Shown here: in pieces, positions 35,312 to 43,179 of the stretch
Position numbering within the stretch: position 1 is the first letter of the stretch
Layout of the letters: each line of letters opens with the position of its first letter
NCBI GenBank assembly: GCA_016124935.1
Contig: WGMS01000011.1
Location: 62,001-126,000, forward strand
Source: a bacterium
Lineage (GTDB): Bacteria; Cyanobacteriota; Vampirovibrionia; Obscuribacterales; Obscuribacteraceae
Direction: 5' to 3'
Length of the DNA stretch: 64,000 nucleotides
Translations under genes and position numbers: made by a program
Notes under the pieces: model-generated
The model's input: only the letters and a program-made list of their open reading frames with translations
What the model was told of the DNA's origin: nothing
Database searches by the model: none

Positions 35312-36043
35312 TTACTTGCCGCCCAGGGTAGTGTCGATGGAGCGGCTTAGCTGCTCCAGTTCGTTGTACATAATTCTGTGCCGGTCGAAATTACTTCCGC
35401 TCTGGGAGCGCAACTGCGATTCCAGATCATGGATGCGATTCTCCATTTTAAAGAGATCGTTAGCCTGGGTTCTGTTGATGCGGCCCGCGGCCAGTCCGTT
35501 GGCGATTCTTTGATAGAGCACATTGCCTGCTATAGGTACCGGCGGGGTGCCGGGCGCTATTGAAGTAGCCGCCGGTGTCGTGACCGGGGTGGCAGCCGGG
35601 GTGGCAACAGATGTAGAAGCCGGTACTGTGGCGCTTCCCGGCGTTGTCGTACTTGTGTTATTAGTATAGTTCTGAATTTTTGTGCCCAGGGCTTCCATGG
35701 CTTGTACCATGGAGACTACTTCGGGGTCGTGCAGAGTGCCGTCGGCCATGGCCTGGGTGGCACTCTGTTTAATGGCATTGAGCTCGTTGGTCAGCTCCGT
35801 AGCCTCGGTAGTGGTCAGTTTCCCCGACTGAATTCCGGCCTGGATGTCGTTCTCCAGCCTGGACTGCTGCACGGCCAGATTGTTGAGGGTGGCCGCCTGG
35901 GCTCCGCCGCCGCCTTTCTTGAGGACGTTCTTGTCGACATAGTCTTTCATCATCTTCTGGAAATCCAGAGCCGAAGCAGGTAGTGGACTGACCATCGGAA
36001 GGATCAGGGAGATAACTAAAGTTGCGGCGAGCCTGCGCTTCAT
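35312..36043 (-). CDS. secreted protein with two helical repeat units
   Basis: 243 residues with GAGGA before the ATG. A signal peptide spans 1-25 (ending ASA). Two similar helical units flank a Thr/Pro/Ala-rich linker. Each has the pattern I-x-x-G-(x)2-(S)G-(K/R)-(L/I)-(T/N)-x-x-(E/Q)-A-x-x-L: IQAGIQSGKLTTTEATEL and IANGLAAGRINRTQANDL. The same motif occurs in the small secreted protein at 900-1259. The linker has a run of PAATPVTTPAA-type repeats. Function unknown. Confidence 0.72.
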   Translation of the reverse strand: MKRRLAATLVISLILPMVSPLPASALDFQKMMKDYVDKNVLKKGGGGAQAATLNNLAVQQSRLENDIQAGIQSGKLTTTEATELTNELNAIKQSATQAMADGTLHDPEVVSMVQAMEALGTKIQNYTNNTSTTTPGSATVPASTSVATPAATPVTTPAATSIAPGTPPVPIAGNVLYQRIANGLAAGRINRTQANDLFKMENRIHDLESQLRSQSGSNFDRHRIMYNELEQLSRSIDTTLGGK

Positions 36044-36164
36044 GACAAATCCTCAAGGTAAGTTCTAGATCTGGCTTTATTAAAGCACATATCGCCTGAA
36101 AAGATTAGGTTGTTACCTGGCGAAAGGCTTATGACTTTTCTTGTGATGGTTACCGGTGCGTGTA

Positions 36165-36452
36165 CTAGGAGTTCTGCACCTGTTTGCTCTCGTCCATGAT
36201 CTTTTCATAGATGCGCATCATGGCGGGCGCTAGAGAAGAGTTGCGAATATTGACGAGCAGGTGCTCGATTACTTTCTCTTCTCTCTTTTCATCGAGAATC
36301 GGCACACCGTCACGGGCTTTGAGGTAGCCTATCTCTCTAGCCAGATCCAATCTGGTTTCGAGCAGACCGGTTATCTCTCTATCTATCGCATCGATGGCGA
36401 TTCTCATCTCTTGTATTTGCTTGTCTTCGGCGCTTATGTTCATTTCTTGCAT
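36165..36452 (-). CDS. aroQ: chorismate mutase (AroQ type)
   Basis: 95 residues, the usual size of a free-standing AroQ domain. It converts chorismate to prephenate. The first long helix carries RIAIDAIDREITGLLETRLDLAREIGYLKA, which contains the substrate-binding Arg and Lys positions of the fold, and DEKREEKVIEHL follows at the second helix. It is preceded by GAGGAA and begins 19 bp after the stop of DAHP synthase. In some bacteria this domain is fused to the same type of DAHP synthase, so a complex between the two products is plausible here. It is the last gene of the aromatic operon. Confidence 0.9.
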   Translation of the reverse strand: MQEMNISAEDKQIQEMRIAIDAIDREITGLLETRLDLAREIGYLKARDGVPILDEKREEKVIEHLLVNIRNSSLAPAMMRIYEKIMDESKQVQNS

Positions 36453-36471
36453 TTCTGATATTCCTCTATAT

Positions 36472-37329
36472 TCAAGCTACTTTTCTTGCCGGGATTCTCT
36501 TTGGCGCCGGCAGCGTTCTGCCGACGGCTCTTGCTATGCCGTCGAGGGAGTGAATCAGTTCACACAATTCGGGCAGGGTCAGGGCTTGTTTGGCATCTGA
36601 AACCGAACGCTCCGGTACTGGATGGGCTTCTATGATGAGACCATCGGCACCACAGGCGATTGCGGCCCTGGAGAGATCGGGGATTATATCGGCTCTACCG
36701 GCGGCATGGCTGGGGTCAACCAGGACAGGCAGGTGGGTCATCTGTTTGAGAACAGCTACCGCTCCCAAATCAAGGACATTTCTTGTGCTCTGGTCATAGC
36801 TGCGGATACCTCTTTCGCAGAGAATTACCTTTTCATTGCCTTCGGCCATGATGTATTCGGCGGCGAGAATAAGCTCTTCTATGGTGGAGGAGAGACCGCG
36901 TTTGAGCAGGATGGGCTTATTAGATCTGCCCAACGCTTTTAAAAGCTCGAAGTTCTGCATATTGCGCGAGCCCACTTGCAGGATGTCGAGATGGTCGAGG
37001 GCGATATCGAGATGCTCTTTCGACATTACTTCAGAGACGAAGGGCATGCCGGAGATTCTGCGAGTCTCTTCTACGATGGTAAGCCCGTCGGCTCCCAGAC
37101 CCTGGAAAGCGTAGGGGGAGGTTCTCGGTTTGAACAGACCGCCTCGGATGGCGTTTATCGGGGAGTTCGAGAGGACTCTTGCTACCTCTTTCATTTGATC
37201 CATATCTTCAATGGCGCAGGGACCACCGATAAGAAGCAGCTCTTTGCCTCCCACCCGGCAGTCCCCGCTAATTGAGATGCTGCTTCTGTCGTTTGCATGC
37301 TTTTTGCGAGCTAGTTTGGCTTCCAACAT
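36472..37329 (-). CDS. aroF: 3-deoxy-7-phosphoheptulonate (DAHP) synthase, type I-beta
   Basis: 285 residues. It joins phosphoenolpyruvate and erythrose 4-phosphate in the first committed step of the shikimate pathway. Signatures are GGPCAIED (PEP-binding loop), RGGLFKPRTSPYAFQGLG, and ILLKRGLSSTIEE with the catalytic lysine; the metal-binding His sits in VDPSHAAGRADII. It has no regulatory extension, so control must come from outside the chain. Its ATG has GAGGAG upstream and lies just after the second attenuator terminator. The neighbouring genes supply chorismate mutase (downstream) and the TyrA-PheA fusion (upstream). Confidence 0.92.
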   Translation of the reverse strand: MLEAKLARKKHANDRSSISISGDCRVGGKELLLIGGPCAIEDMDQMKEVARVLSNSPINAIRGGLFKPRTSPYAFQGLGADGLTIVEETRRISGMPFVSEVMSKEHLDIALDHLDILQVGSRNMQNFELLKALGRSNKPILLKRGLSSTIEELILAAEYIMAEGNEKVILCERGIRSYDQSTRNVLDLGAVAVLKQMTHLPVLVDPSHAAGRADIIPDLSRAAIACGADGLIIEAHPVPERSVSDAKQALTLPELCELIHSLDGIARAVGRTLPAPKRIPARKVA

Positions 37330-37344
37330 TTAAAAATCTCCTCT

Positions 37345-37383
37345 GTAAAACAAAACTCCGGACTTCTTTGGGAAGTCCGGAGT
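37345..37383 (-). terminator. attenuator terminator 2, upstream of DAHP synthase
   Basis: A 12-bp stem (minus-strand arms 37383-37372 and 37366-37355, ACTCCGGACTTC with its complement) is followed by TTTTGTTTT. The U-run ends about 15 bases before the ribosome site of aroF. Its 5' arm can instead pair with the segment 37411-37425 in the second leader gene: 13 of 14 bases complementary. Confidence 0.88.
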
Positions 37384-37408
37384 CAACACATAACCTTGAT
37401 GAACGACT

Positions 37409-37471
37409 CTACTCAGGACTTCCCCTGTTTGCGCTTCCAAAAAAATAAAAATAGGTATTGGCTGTGGTCAT
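37409..37471 (-). CDS. attenuator leader peptide 2 (YFYFF)
   Basis: 20 residues with AAGGG before the ATG. Codons 7-11 read Tyr-Phe-Tyr-Phe-Phe (TAT TTT TAT TTT TTT), an extreme run for so short a peptide. The stop TAG lies at the end of the antiterminator segment. A ribosome that reaches it would mask that segment and let the downstream terminator fold. A ribosome stalled for Tyr-tRNA or Phe-tRNA would leave it free, allowing transcription of DAHP synthase. Confidence 0.85.
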   Translation of the reverse strand: MTTANTYFYFFGSANRGSPE

Positions 37472-37489
37472 TATCTTTTCCCTTATAAA

Positions 37490-37520
37490 CAAAAAACCGT
37501 GGAGCTCACGGTCCACGGTT
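37490..37520 (-). terminator. attenuator terminator 1
   Basis: A perfect 9-bp stem (AACCGTGGA / TCCACGGTT, 8-base loop) is followed on the minus strand by a run of six T. It overlaps the antiterminator pairing of the first leader by the AACC/GGTT end, so the two structures exclude each other. It also lies only about 20 bases before the second leader peptide start. Confidence 0.85.
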
Positions 37521-37549
37521 CATCTGATGTGCAAGAGCTCGGCTCGAAA

Positions 37550-37600
37550 TCAGATGAACCTCGGGGCAAAAAAGTAAAAGTAGTAGGATTTGTTGCTCAT
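37550..37600 (-). CDS. attenuator leader peptide 1 (YYFYFF)
   Basis: 16 residues. Codons 6-11 read Tyr-Tyr-Phe-Tyr-Phe-Phe. The stop TGA lies inside the segment 37549-37560. That segment is perfectly complementary over 12 bases to 37517-37528, forming the antiterminator. There is little space for a ribosome site between the predicted promoter and this ATG, so translation may be leaderless or depend on read-through from the upstream gene. Confidence 0.8.
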   Translation of the reverse strand: MSNKSYYFYFFAPRFI

Positions 37601-37666
37601 GACCTAGATGTTATATCCGTCAGGGAACCAGGTCAAGATCAAATCGCGATGATGTTAATGTTTACA

Positions 37667-39034
37667 TTACAATTGCTGGAGTCGTTCCACGAACAAGAAC
37701 TGGGTGAAGTTGGTTGAGGAATCCTGGAGGTTCTCCTCCACGATTTTGAGATCGTTGATTTCGGCGAGCACCCGGCTGCCCATGGTGGCGACATTGGCAG
37801 GAATCTCGCCTTTTGCCAGCAACTCTGCCACTCGAGCGTGATCTATTAGTTCACCTTCTCCTACTTTGAGCTCCAGCTTCGAGTATTTATGGGCGAGATT
37901 GTCTTTACACTGGCTGAAGACCTGGGGATGAGCCATGATCGTATCGATTTTGTCGAAACGGCTATCTTTTCTAATCATCAGGGCATGGGCTATTTTGATG
38001 CCGAACTCTTCTACAATTTGAAAACGATATTCGGCCATAGCCCAGGCGCTCTCTTGAACCAGCCCGCCCACCGAGTTATGGATGGCGAATTGACCCCGGT
38101 CGATATCGCCGGCTTCCAGCGCCCGCAGTACGTTTTCGGTGGTATGAAGATAGACCAATTCAAATGGCTCTTCTGGTGTGCGAGAGAGATAATAGCGGGC
38201 AGCCTCTTCGTTGAAGCTGCCTCGACCGCCCTGAATTCCTACCACCAGCCGGTCTTTATGTATACGATTCGGCATCGCTCTTGCATAAATTGCTTTCTGG
38301 GCGGCGGTCAGCCTGGCTACCGTCTCTCTTGAGTACGGATTGTAATACTGTAGATCGTCGAAGAGCTGCCAGGTATCGTTGGCGACCTGGTTTTTTAAGT
38401 CATTCAGTCTGGTCGCACCCAGGGTATCTATGGCCGTCGGCTCGATTCCTGCATGCTCTAGCATTCTTCCTATGAAGTGAGCGATGCCCTGGCTTTTGGC
38501 CGCCAGCTCGTCATGGCGGTCACAGGACAGCTCCAGCACCTCCATGCCGCGCTTTTTGAAATAGTCAAGGAAGTAGTTGTATTCCTCATCGTTCAGGTCG
38601 AGGCGGTCTACTACTATGCGTTTACCGGTCAGATTGAGATCTTCGTCGATGCTATCCGGTCCGAACATAGGATGAGTCAAAAGCACCCTTACATTTTGCG
38701 GTTTCTCTCTTATGAAAACCTGCTTAGGATAAGATTTGACCGAGAGCACATCTATGACAGTCTTTTGAGTCCCATCTTTCTCCAGCAGTTTGCGATGGCT
38801 TTTGAAAATCTCTTCGAATAAAGAGATTGGTACGCAATAGATGATAATCTCCCGGGCCAGGGTGGTTTCGAGGTCGGCAACGGCAAGACCCGCCTCTTTT
38901 GCCCGGGCAAGAGCGACTGCGTTATCGTCATAGGCAACCAGATCGAAATCATCTTTTAAAATCCGGGCAAAAAGCAGCCCGAATCTTCCTAAGCCGATAA
39001 GGCCCAGTTTCCGCTTCGCATTTTCAGAAACCAT
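37667..39034 (-). CDS. bifunctional prephenate dehydrogenase-prephenate dehydratase (TyrA-PheA fusion)
   Basis: 455 residues. Residues about 8-255 are a TyrA domain: NAD-binding GLIGLGRFGLLFA, and LTHPMFGPDS, whose His is part of the active site. Residues about 270-455 are a PheA-type dehydratase domain: GIQGGRGSFNEEAA (for the usual GPxGTFS), AIHNSVGGLVQES, MAHPQVFSQCKDNL, and NFTQFLF in place of the NxTRF block (Arg changed to Gln). The chain stops there, so the ACT regulatory domain that normally follows PheA is missing. Thus both branches from prephenate to tyrosine and phenylalanine are on one chain without obvious feedback site. It starts 3 bp after the phosphofructokinase stop and precedes the attenuators. 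Confidence 0.87.
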   Translation of the reverse strand: MVSENAKRKLGLIGLGRFGLLFARILKDDFDLVAYDDNAVALARAKEAGLAVADLETTLAREIIIYCVPISLFEEIFKSHRKLLEKDGTQKTVIDVLSVKSYPKQVFIREKPQNVRVLLTHPMFGPDSIDEDLNLTGKRIVVDRLDLNDEEYNYFLDYFKKRGMEVLELSCDRHDELAAKSQGIAHFIGRMLEHAGIEPTAIDTLGATRLNDLKNQVANDTWQLFDDLQYYNPYSRETVARLTAAQKAIYARAMPNRIHKDRLVVGIQGGRGSFNEEAARYYLSRTPEEPFELVYLHTTENVLRALEAGDIDRGQFAIHNSVGGLVQESAWAMAEYRFQIVEEFGIKIAHALMIRKDSRFDKIDTIMAHPQVFSQCKDNLAHKYSKLELKVGEGELIDHARVAELLAKGEIPANVATMGSRVLAEINDLKIVEENLQDSSTNFTQFLFVERLQQL

Positions 39035-39037
39035 AGA

Positions 39038-40243
39038 TTAATAGACCCGAGCTGGCACGCCGGAAATATTTTTGACGGTTACTTCCGCAGTCTCCGGCAC
39101 TCTGCCGAAGCTGACACCGAGGGTTTCGTATAGAGCAACGTCTTTTTCGTCGACAAAGCGTTGTTTGATAGCGTCGTCGACTTCCATGTATTCGATTTTG
39201 CCGCTCCGATAAGAAGAGACCGTGACACCATAAGTGCCTCTTGAAACCAGCTCCACAGCGGCAGCGCCTGCTTCCAGTCCGAAGGTGGCGTCCACCGCCG
39301 AAGTGAAGCCGCACCGCATCAGGTGGCTTGGTCTTATTTCTCTGACTTCAGGAATTTCATAGACCCCTTCGACGAATTGTCCGGTCTGCTGCATGAAGGA
39401 TTTGACTGTGGCATCTGCTTTGATGCGGTCTTCGAGCTGTTTGACCACATATTTGCCGGCGCCCATCAGTTTGCGATGACCGAAGGAGTCCGGTTTGGAA
39501 TCCATGTCCACCAGTTCGTTGCCCGAAGCGTCTCTCAGTCCTTCGGCTACCACTATCATGGCGGTGCCTGCTTTGACATCGCTGTCTTCGATACGCTTGA
39601 TGAAAAGATCGATGATGTGGCGATAGAGAACATCGAAATCTACTGGGATTTCCGGAATGAGAACGGCGTCGGCGTCGGCGGCCACTCCGCCCCGGAAGGC
39701 TGTGTGACCGGCATAGCGTCCGAAGACCTCCATGACGATGATACGGTTATGGGTGCGGCCGGTGGTTCTCAGGTCTCGGACCGCTTCGGCGATGCGATTG
39801 ATGGTCGAGTCCCCGCCCACACTGTAGGTCATCAGGTCGAGGTCCATGGTCTTGGGGGCGTGCACACAGGAGATTCCTTGCTTGGCCAGATCTGCGACCA
39901 CCGAGCCGGTGTCGTCGCCGCCGGATATCACCAGGGCATCGAGCTTGTGTTTGGCGAGACCATCTTTGATTCTTTCGTATTTATTCTCGTCTTTGATTTT
40001 AGATATTTTGACGCGAGAATTGCCGGCTTCGGAGCCTGCCAGGTATACAGGTATGGCTTCGATGCGGTCCCTGGTCAATTCGGTCAGTTTGTCGATTTCT
40101 ATCAGGTTGTAAAGTCCGGCGTAGCCGTTGGGAATGATCCAGGCTTTCATGCCTTTGGAAAGAGCCGTGAGTGCTGCTCCTTTGACGACTCCGTTGAGTC
40201 CGCCACAGTCCCCACCAGATGTGATGATCCCTATGTTTTGCAT
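39038..40243 (-). CDS. pfkA: 6-phosphofructokinase, PPi-type active site
   Basis: 401 residues with GGAGGAG before the ATG. Phosphorylates fructose 6-phosphate. The phosphate-donor loop is GGDCGGLNGV and the second loop is GGDDTGS. In ATP-dependent enzymes this second loop reads GGDGS; Asp here, together with Lys in APKTMDLD (where ATP enzymes have Gly), is the known signature of pyrophosphate-dependent PFK. The catalytic block TIDND reads TMDLD, keeping both aspartates. MEVFGRYAGH and the sugar-phosphate region PEIPV are intact. PPi use is therefore inferred, and the reaction would be reversible. It is the first gene of the aromatic operon; a promoter-like TATTATAG lies on the minus strand near 40400. 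Confidence 0.88.
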   Translation of the reverse strand: MQNIGIITSGGDCGGLNGVVKGAALTALSKGMKAWIIPNGYAGLYNLIEIDKLTELTRDRIEAIPVYLAGSEAGNSRVKISKIKDENKYERIKDGLAKHKLDALVISGGDDTGSVVADLAKQGISCVHAPKTMDLDLMTYSVGGDSTINRIAEAVRDLRTTGRTHNRIIVMEVFGRYAGHTAFRGGVAADADAVLIPEIPVDFDVLYRHIIDLFIKRIEDSDVKAGTAMIVVAEGLRDASGNELVDMDSKPDSFGHRKLMGAGKYVVKQLEDRIKADATVKSFMQQTGQFVEGVYEIPEVREIRPSHLMRCGFTSAVDATFGLEAGAAAVELVSRGTYGVTVSSYRSGKIEYMEVDDAIKQRFVDEKDVALYETLGVSFGRVPETAEVTVKNISGVPARVY

Positions 40244-40540
40244 GGCTCCTCCAGATAAGCTTGGTGATGAATTTCTATCACGAACCAGCCCCTTTTAGAT
40301 CTTGACTAATGCCTTAATTCTCGGCGGCAGCCTTTCCCAAGTCTGAAAGAGTAAGGCCCGTCCGTTGGGCGCTCATCGGACTATTATTAACCAAGATGAA
40401 CTATAATAAGAGCTATGTGCAATCATCATGTAGACCGCAAATCCTTCATAGTCCATGTCATAAAGCGAATTCTCACCACAGGAATCTTCGCCGCTCTTAT
40501 CTGTCAGCTTTTTCTCGGCACTACATCAATTACAGGCTGA

Positions 40541-41245
40541 TTAATCTCCCAGGATCTCTGAGAAACTCTCCATCAACTGTTCCGTTCTTCCGGAAGAGAC
40601 CTGAAAGATTTCGTTTACCCGGCGGGCGCCTTTTGGAATTACCAGTCTTGATGAGTCGACGCTGGTTCTGTTCACCGCGATGGTATCTAATAAGGCAACC
40701 GGTTTACTCTTTGCCGAGGCACTGAAAGCCGAGAGTTTGAGCGGCATGCCGCCGAGGTCAGGAAGATTGGACCAATCTAGATAGTCCCGGTAGATTTTTT
40801 TATCGATGCCCAGAGCCCGTGTTATGCAGTACTGCCAGCGCTTCCCTGCATAGTCCAGGCTATAAATTTCCACGGGCAAGTTGAAGAGAATTCCTTTTTT
40901 ACGCAGTTTCCATTTATGTATGTCACTTTTCTTTAGATTGGTGAGGCTGCGGTCTGCGAGATTCGAGACGAAAGCCATTCTCTTCATAACACTATCTGTA
41001 GTGCCCGTGTAAAAAACCATCTTCTTGCGGTTGAAGATCCTTGTCTCTTTTTGACCGAGCTCCTTGATATAGGTGGTTCCCTCGCGCAGGTTCTCGGTCA
41101 TCATCCATTTGTCTGTCAGATAGACATTCTGAGGACCGTAGATCTGGTGATTTTGGCGGATGCACCAGGTATTGGTGCTCGGTTTAGTAAATCCGGCCGG
41201 AGCCGACAATATCAAAAAAAATAAGATTGCCAGAAAATGGCGCAT
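40541..41245 (-). CDS. secreted protein of unknown function
   Basis: 234 residues. A signal peptide spans about 1-20 (MRHFLAILFFLILSAPAG, then FTKP). The mature domain is Lys/Arg-rich with alternating beta strands, and contains two cysteines (TWCIRQ and QYCITR). Its ATG overlaps the stop of the upstream TPR gene (TAATG), so the two are translationally coupled. About 300 bp of sequence without a recognised gene separates its end from the phosphofructokinase start. No family recognised. Confidence 0.72.
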   Translation of the reverse strand: MRHFLAILFFLILSAPAGFTKPSTNTWCIRQNHQIYGPQNVYLTDKWMMTENLREGTTYIKELGQKETRIFNRKKMVFYTGTTDSVMKRMAFVSNLADRSLTNLKKSDIHKWKLRKKGILFNLPVEIYSLDYAGKRWQYCITRALGIDKKIYRDYLDWSNLPDLGGMPLKLSAFSASAKSKPVALLDTIAVNRTSVDSSRLVIPKGARRVNEIFQVSSGRTEQLMESFSEILGD

Positions 41246-43110
41246 TAGAAAACCGGTCTCCTCGAATCAATTTCGAGTTCCTGTCTGAGCTTGCCGGCTT
41301 TTTCCAGATCTCCTTTGTCGGCGCAGGATTCCGCTAGGTCTTTCAGCACGGATAAAACCTGGGGATGATGGATGCCGAGTATGGATCTGCGCTTATCAAG
41401 GCACTCTTTAAGGTTCTCGCAGGCCTTGTCATAGTCTTTTCCGTTGCGGAAATAATTGCCGAGCGACTGTTTCGGGCAGGCTGTTCGCAAGCTCTCTTTG
41501 CCGAAGATGCGGCAGCGTTCTTTGTAGATCTCTTGGATGCGCTCCTGGCTTGCTTCGTAGTCCCCTCGGGACATTTTTATATCCTCCAGGCTCAGAGCCG
41601 GCCAGGTCCATTCTCCTCCGGTTCTGTCCTTTTCGAGAATCTTTAGAGAGCGTTTGAAAATCGCTTCGGCTTCATCGAGTTTGCCTTGCAGCTTGAGGGT
41701 CTCTCCAAGGAAATTGAGATTTGTTGCAAGGCTGAATTCGGAGAGTGGTTTTTCCTGGTCGTAGAGGACAAGAGCTTTCTTTAAAAGCTGCTCGGCCGAG
41801 GCAAGCTCGTTTCTATTGAAGCTCCAGATCCCAAGTTCCACAAGGCGTGCAGCATTGGCCAGGGGCTGATTCGGGGACTCTTGTGCGGCCAGCTCCAGCA
41901 CTCTGTCGAGTTCTGCTTCGGCTTTCTGGGGCTGATTTCTGCGGAAATAGTAGCTGGCCAGCCTCAGTCTGGTCGTCTCTTCTGCTCTAATTTGATTGTT
42001 CCTGTTCTCATGATTGATCAGACTTATATAGCGCTGCTCTGCCAGTTCGGTATCGCCGGTAATATCATGAGCCATGGCCAGGGCCAGCAAAGCTTCTGCT
42101 TTGATGCTGTCGATGTTGTCTACGGTGTAGCACCACCAGCCTGCCACTGGAGCGAGCAGACTTGTCTTCCCCCTTGGCTTGAGGATTTCGAGCGCTTCTA
42201 TCAAGTGGGTCTCGGCCGCGTCTACTCTACCTGCTTCTATCAATACCTGTCCCAGATTCAAAAGAATATATGCGCGCCATAGTTCCGGATCCGGCAGAGC
42301 GCCGCAATCGTTTCTGGCTTTGGCCAGTTCATTCAAGGCTCCGTCAAATCTGCCTGATTCGGCCAGATATCTGGCACCCGTCACTTTGCTGGTCAATCTT
42401 CTTGGATCGGAACGGGCAAATTTGTTTCCGGAATCAATCAGCTTGTTGACCGCAGCATCTCTATCGTGGACGGACAAAGCGGTACTTTCCAGTTTCAGCC
42501 GGGTTCCCAGAAAACTGAGGTCTTGCATGAAGATCACAAGAACTCCGCATAGGGCAGCAAGACAGATAGCGATGGTGGAAAGGCGCTTTTTCAGGATGGT
42601 TTTATCTGAAACCATCGGCAGTGGCGTCGCCCGCATGGCATTGAGCCTTGCGAAGATGAAGTTCTCTTCTAGATGAATCGCGATTGGAAAGTCTTTTGTC
42701 TTATCAATAACCACTTCTGCGTCTACTACTCTTCCGTCGAACAACTTTCGCATCACGTTTCTGGGATTGAGCTCCATCGTCTCCAGCTTGACTCCGTTTA
42801 CTTCGAAGCCTCCCGGTTCGATAAAACGGGCATAGTATCGCGGATTGACCGCGCCTTTTTTTATTAGTTGGAACCTGGCCTGAGTGTGTTTACTTTCTTT
42901 TATGTCTTCGTTCAGCCTGATGCAGAGGCTGCGTTCGATAAGCCCGCCTACCACCGTGACAATGGAGAAACTGAGCACCATCAGGTCGAAGGGCGCTTGA
43001 ATAACCGGAATCAATTCTGAGCGGGTGGTGACATAGGCTGTCAAAACCATTATGCCTATTGCGGAGCTGAACATGGCTCGATAGTAAGAGTGGCGGAGAC
43101 CGATGTGCAT
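41245..43110 (-). CDS. membrane protein with TPR repeats
   Basis: 621 residues. Two membrane helices near the N-terminus (about 15-55) and one at about 178-198 flank a soluble domain of about 120 residues with beta strands. From about 230 on, the chain is TPR repeats of the kinesin-light-chain type, for example AYILLNLGQVLIEAGRVDAAETHLIEAL, ATNLNFLGETLKLQGKLDEAEAIFKRSL, and LKECLDKRRSILGIHHPQVL. The C-terminal half is probably extracytoplasmic. It is coupled by TAATG to the small secreted gene. A scaffold role is likely; no enzyme motif. Confidence 0.82.
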   Translation of the reverse strand: MHIGLRHSYYRAMFSSAIGIMVLTAYVTTRSELIPVIQAPFDLMVLSFSIVTVVGGLIERSLCIRLNEDIKESKHTQARFQLIKKGAVNPRYYARFIEPGGFEVNGVKLETMELNPRNVMRKLFDGRVVDAEVVIDKTKDFPIAIHLEENFIFARLNAMRATPLPMVSDKTILKKRLSTIAICLAALCGVLVIFMQDLSFLGTRLKLESTALSVHDRDAAVNKLIDSGNKFARSDPRRLTSKVTGARYLAESGRFDGALNELAKARNDCGALPDPELWRAYILLNLGQVLIEAGRVDAAETHLIEALEILKPRGKTSLLAPVAGWWCYTVDNIDSIKAEALLALAMAHDITGDTELAEQRYISLINHENRNNQIRAEETTRLRLASYYFRRNQPQKAEAELDRVLELAAQESPNQPLANAARLVELGIWSFNRNELASAEQLLKKALVLYDQEKPLSEFSLATNLNFLGETLKLQGKLDEAEAIFKRSLKILEKDRTGGEWTWPALSLEDIKMSRGDYEASQERIQEIYKERCRIFGKESLRTACPKQSLGNYFRNGKDYDKACENLKECLDKRRSILGIHHPQVLSVLKDLAESCADKGDLEKAGKLRQELEIDSRRPVF

Positions 43111-43179
43111 CGACTGTTCGCGAATAAGTAATTCAGAATTGATTGTGTATTACGACTATATCAGTTCTGATTTGATGCT

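Larger units (their letters stand above)
37345..37636 (-). promoter_or_regulatory. tandem Phe/Tyr transcription attenuators with promoter
   Basis: Whole control region between the TyrA-PheA fusion and DAHP synthase. Going along the minus strand: a promoter-like pair TTGACC (37631-37636) and TAACAT (37608-37613, 17 bp apart) or TATAAC (15 bp apart). Next come leader peptide 1, antiterminator arms 37549-37560 and 37517-37528, and terminator 1. Then leader peptide 2, antiterminator arms 37411-37425 and 37370-37383, terminator 2, and aroF. Each unit has the classic layout of ribosome-mediated attenuation: control codons, then a stop codon positioned on the antiterminator arm. Regulation by tRNA-Tyr and tRNA-Phe charging is inferred from this structure. 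Confidence 0.85.

Noticed and set aside
37490..37560. Hairpins here as only the terminator of the TyrA-PheA gene
   Set aside because: The 12-base pairing with the leader peptide stop region and the Tyr/Phe codon run show an attenuator rather than a simple gene-end terminator.
37499..37717. 72-codon plus-strand frame over the attenuator region
   Set aside because: It runs opposite to two leader peptides and terminator stems and overlaps the TyrA-PheA end.
39323..40258. 311-codon frame opposite phosphofructokinase
   Set aside because: Mirror frame of a clear, well-conserved gene; composition is aberrant (very rich in Phe, Asp, His).
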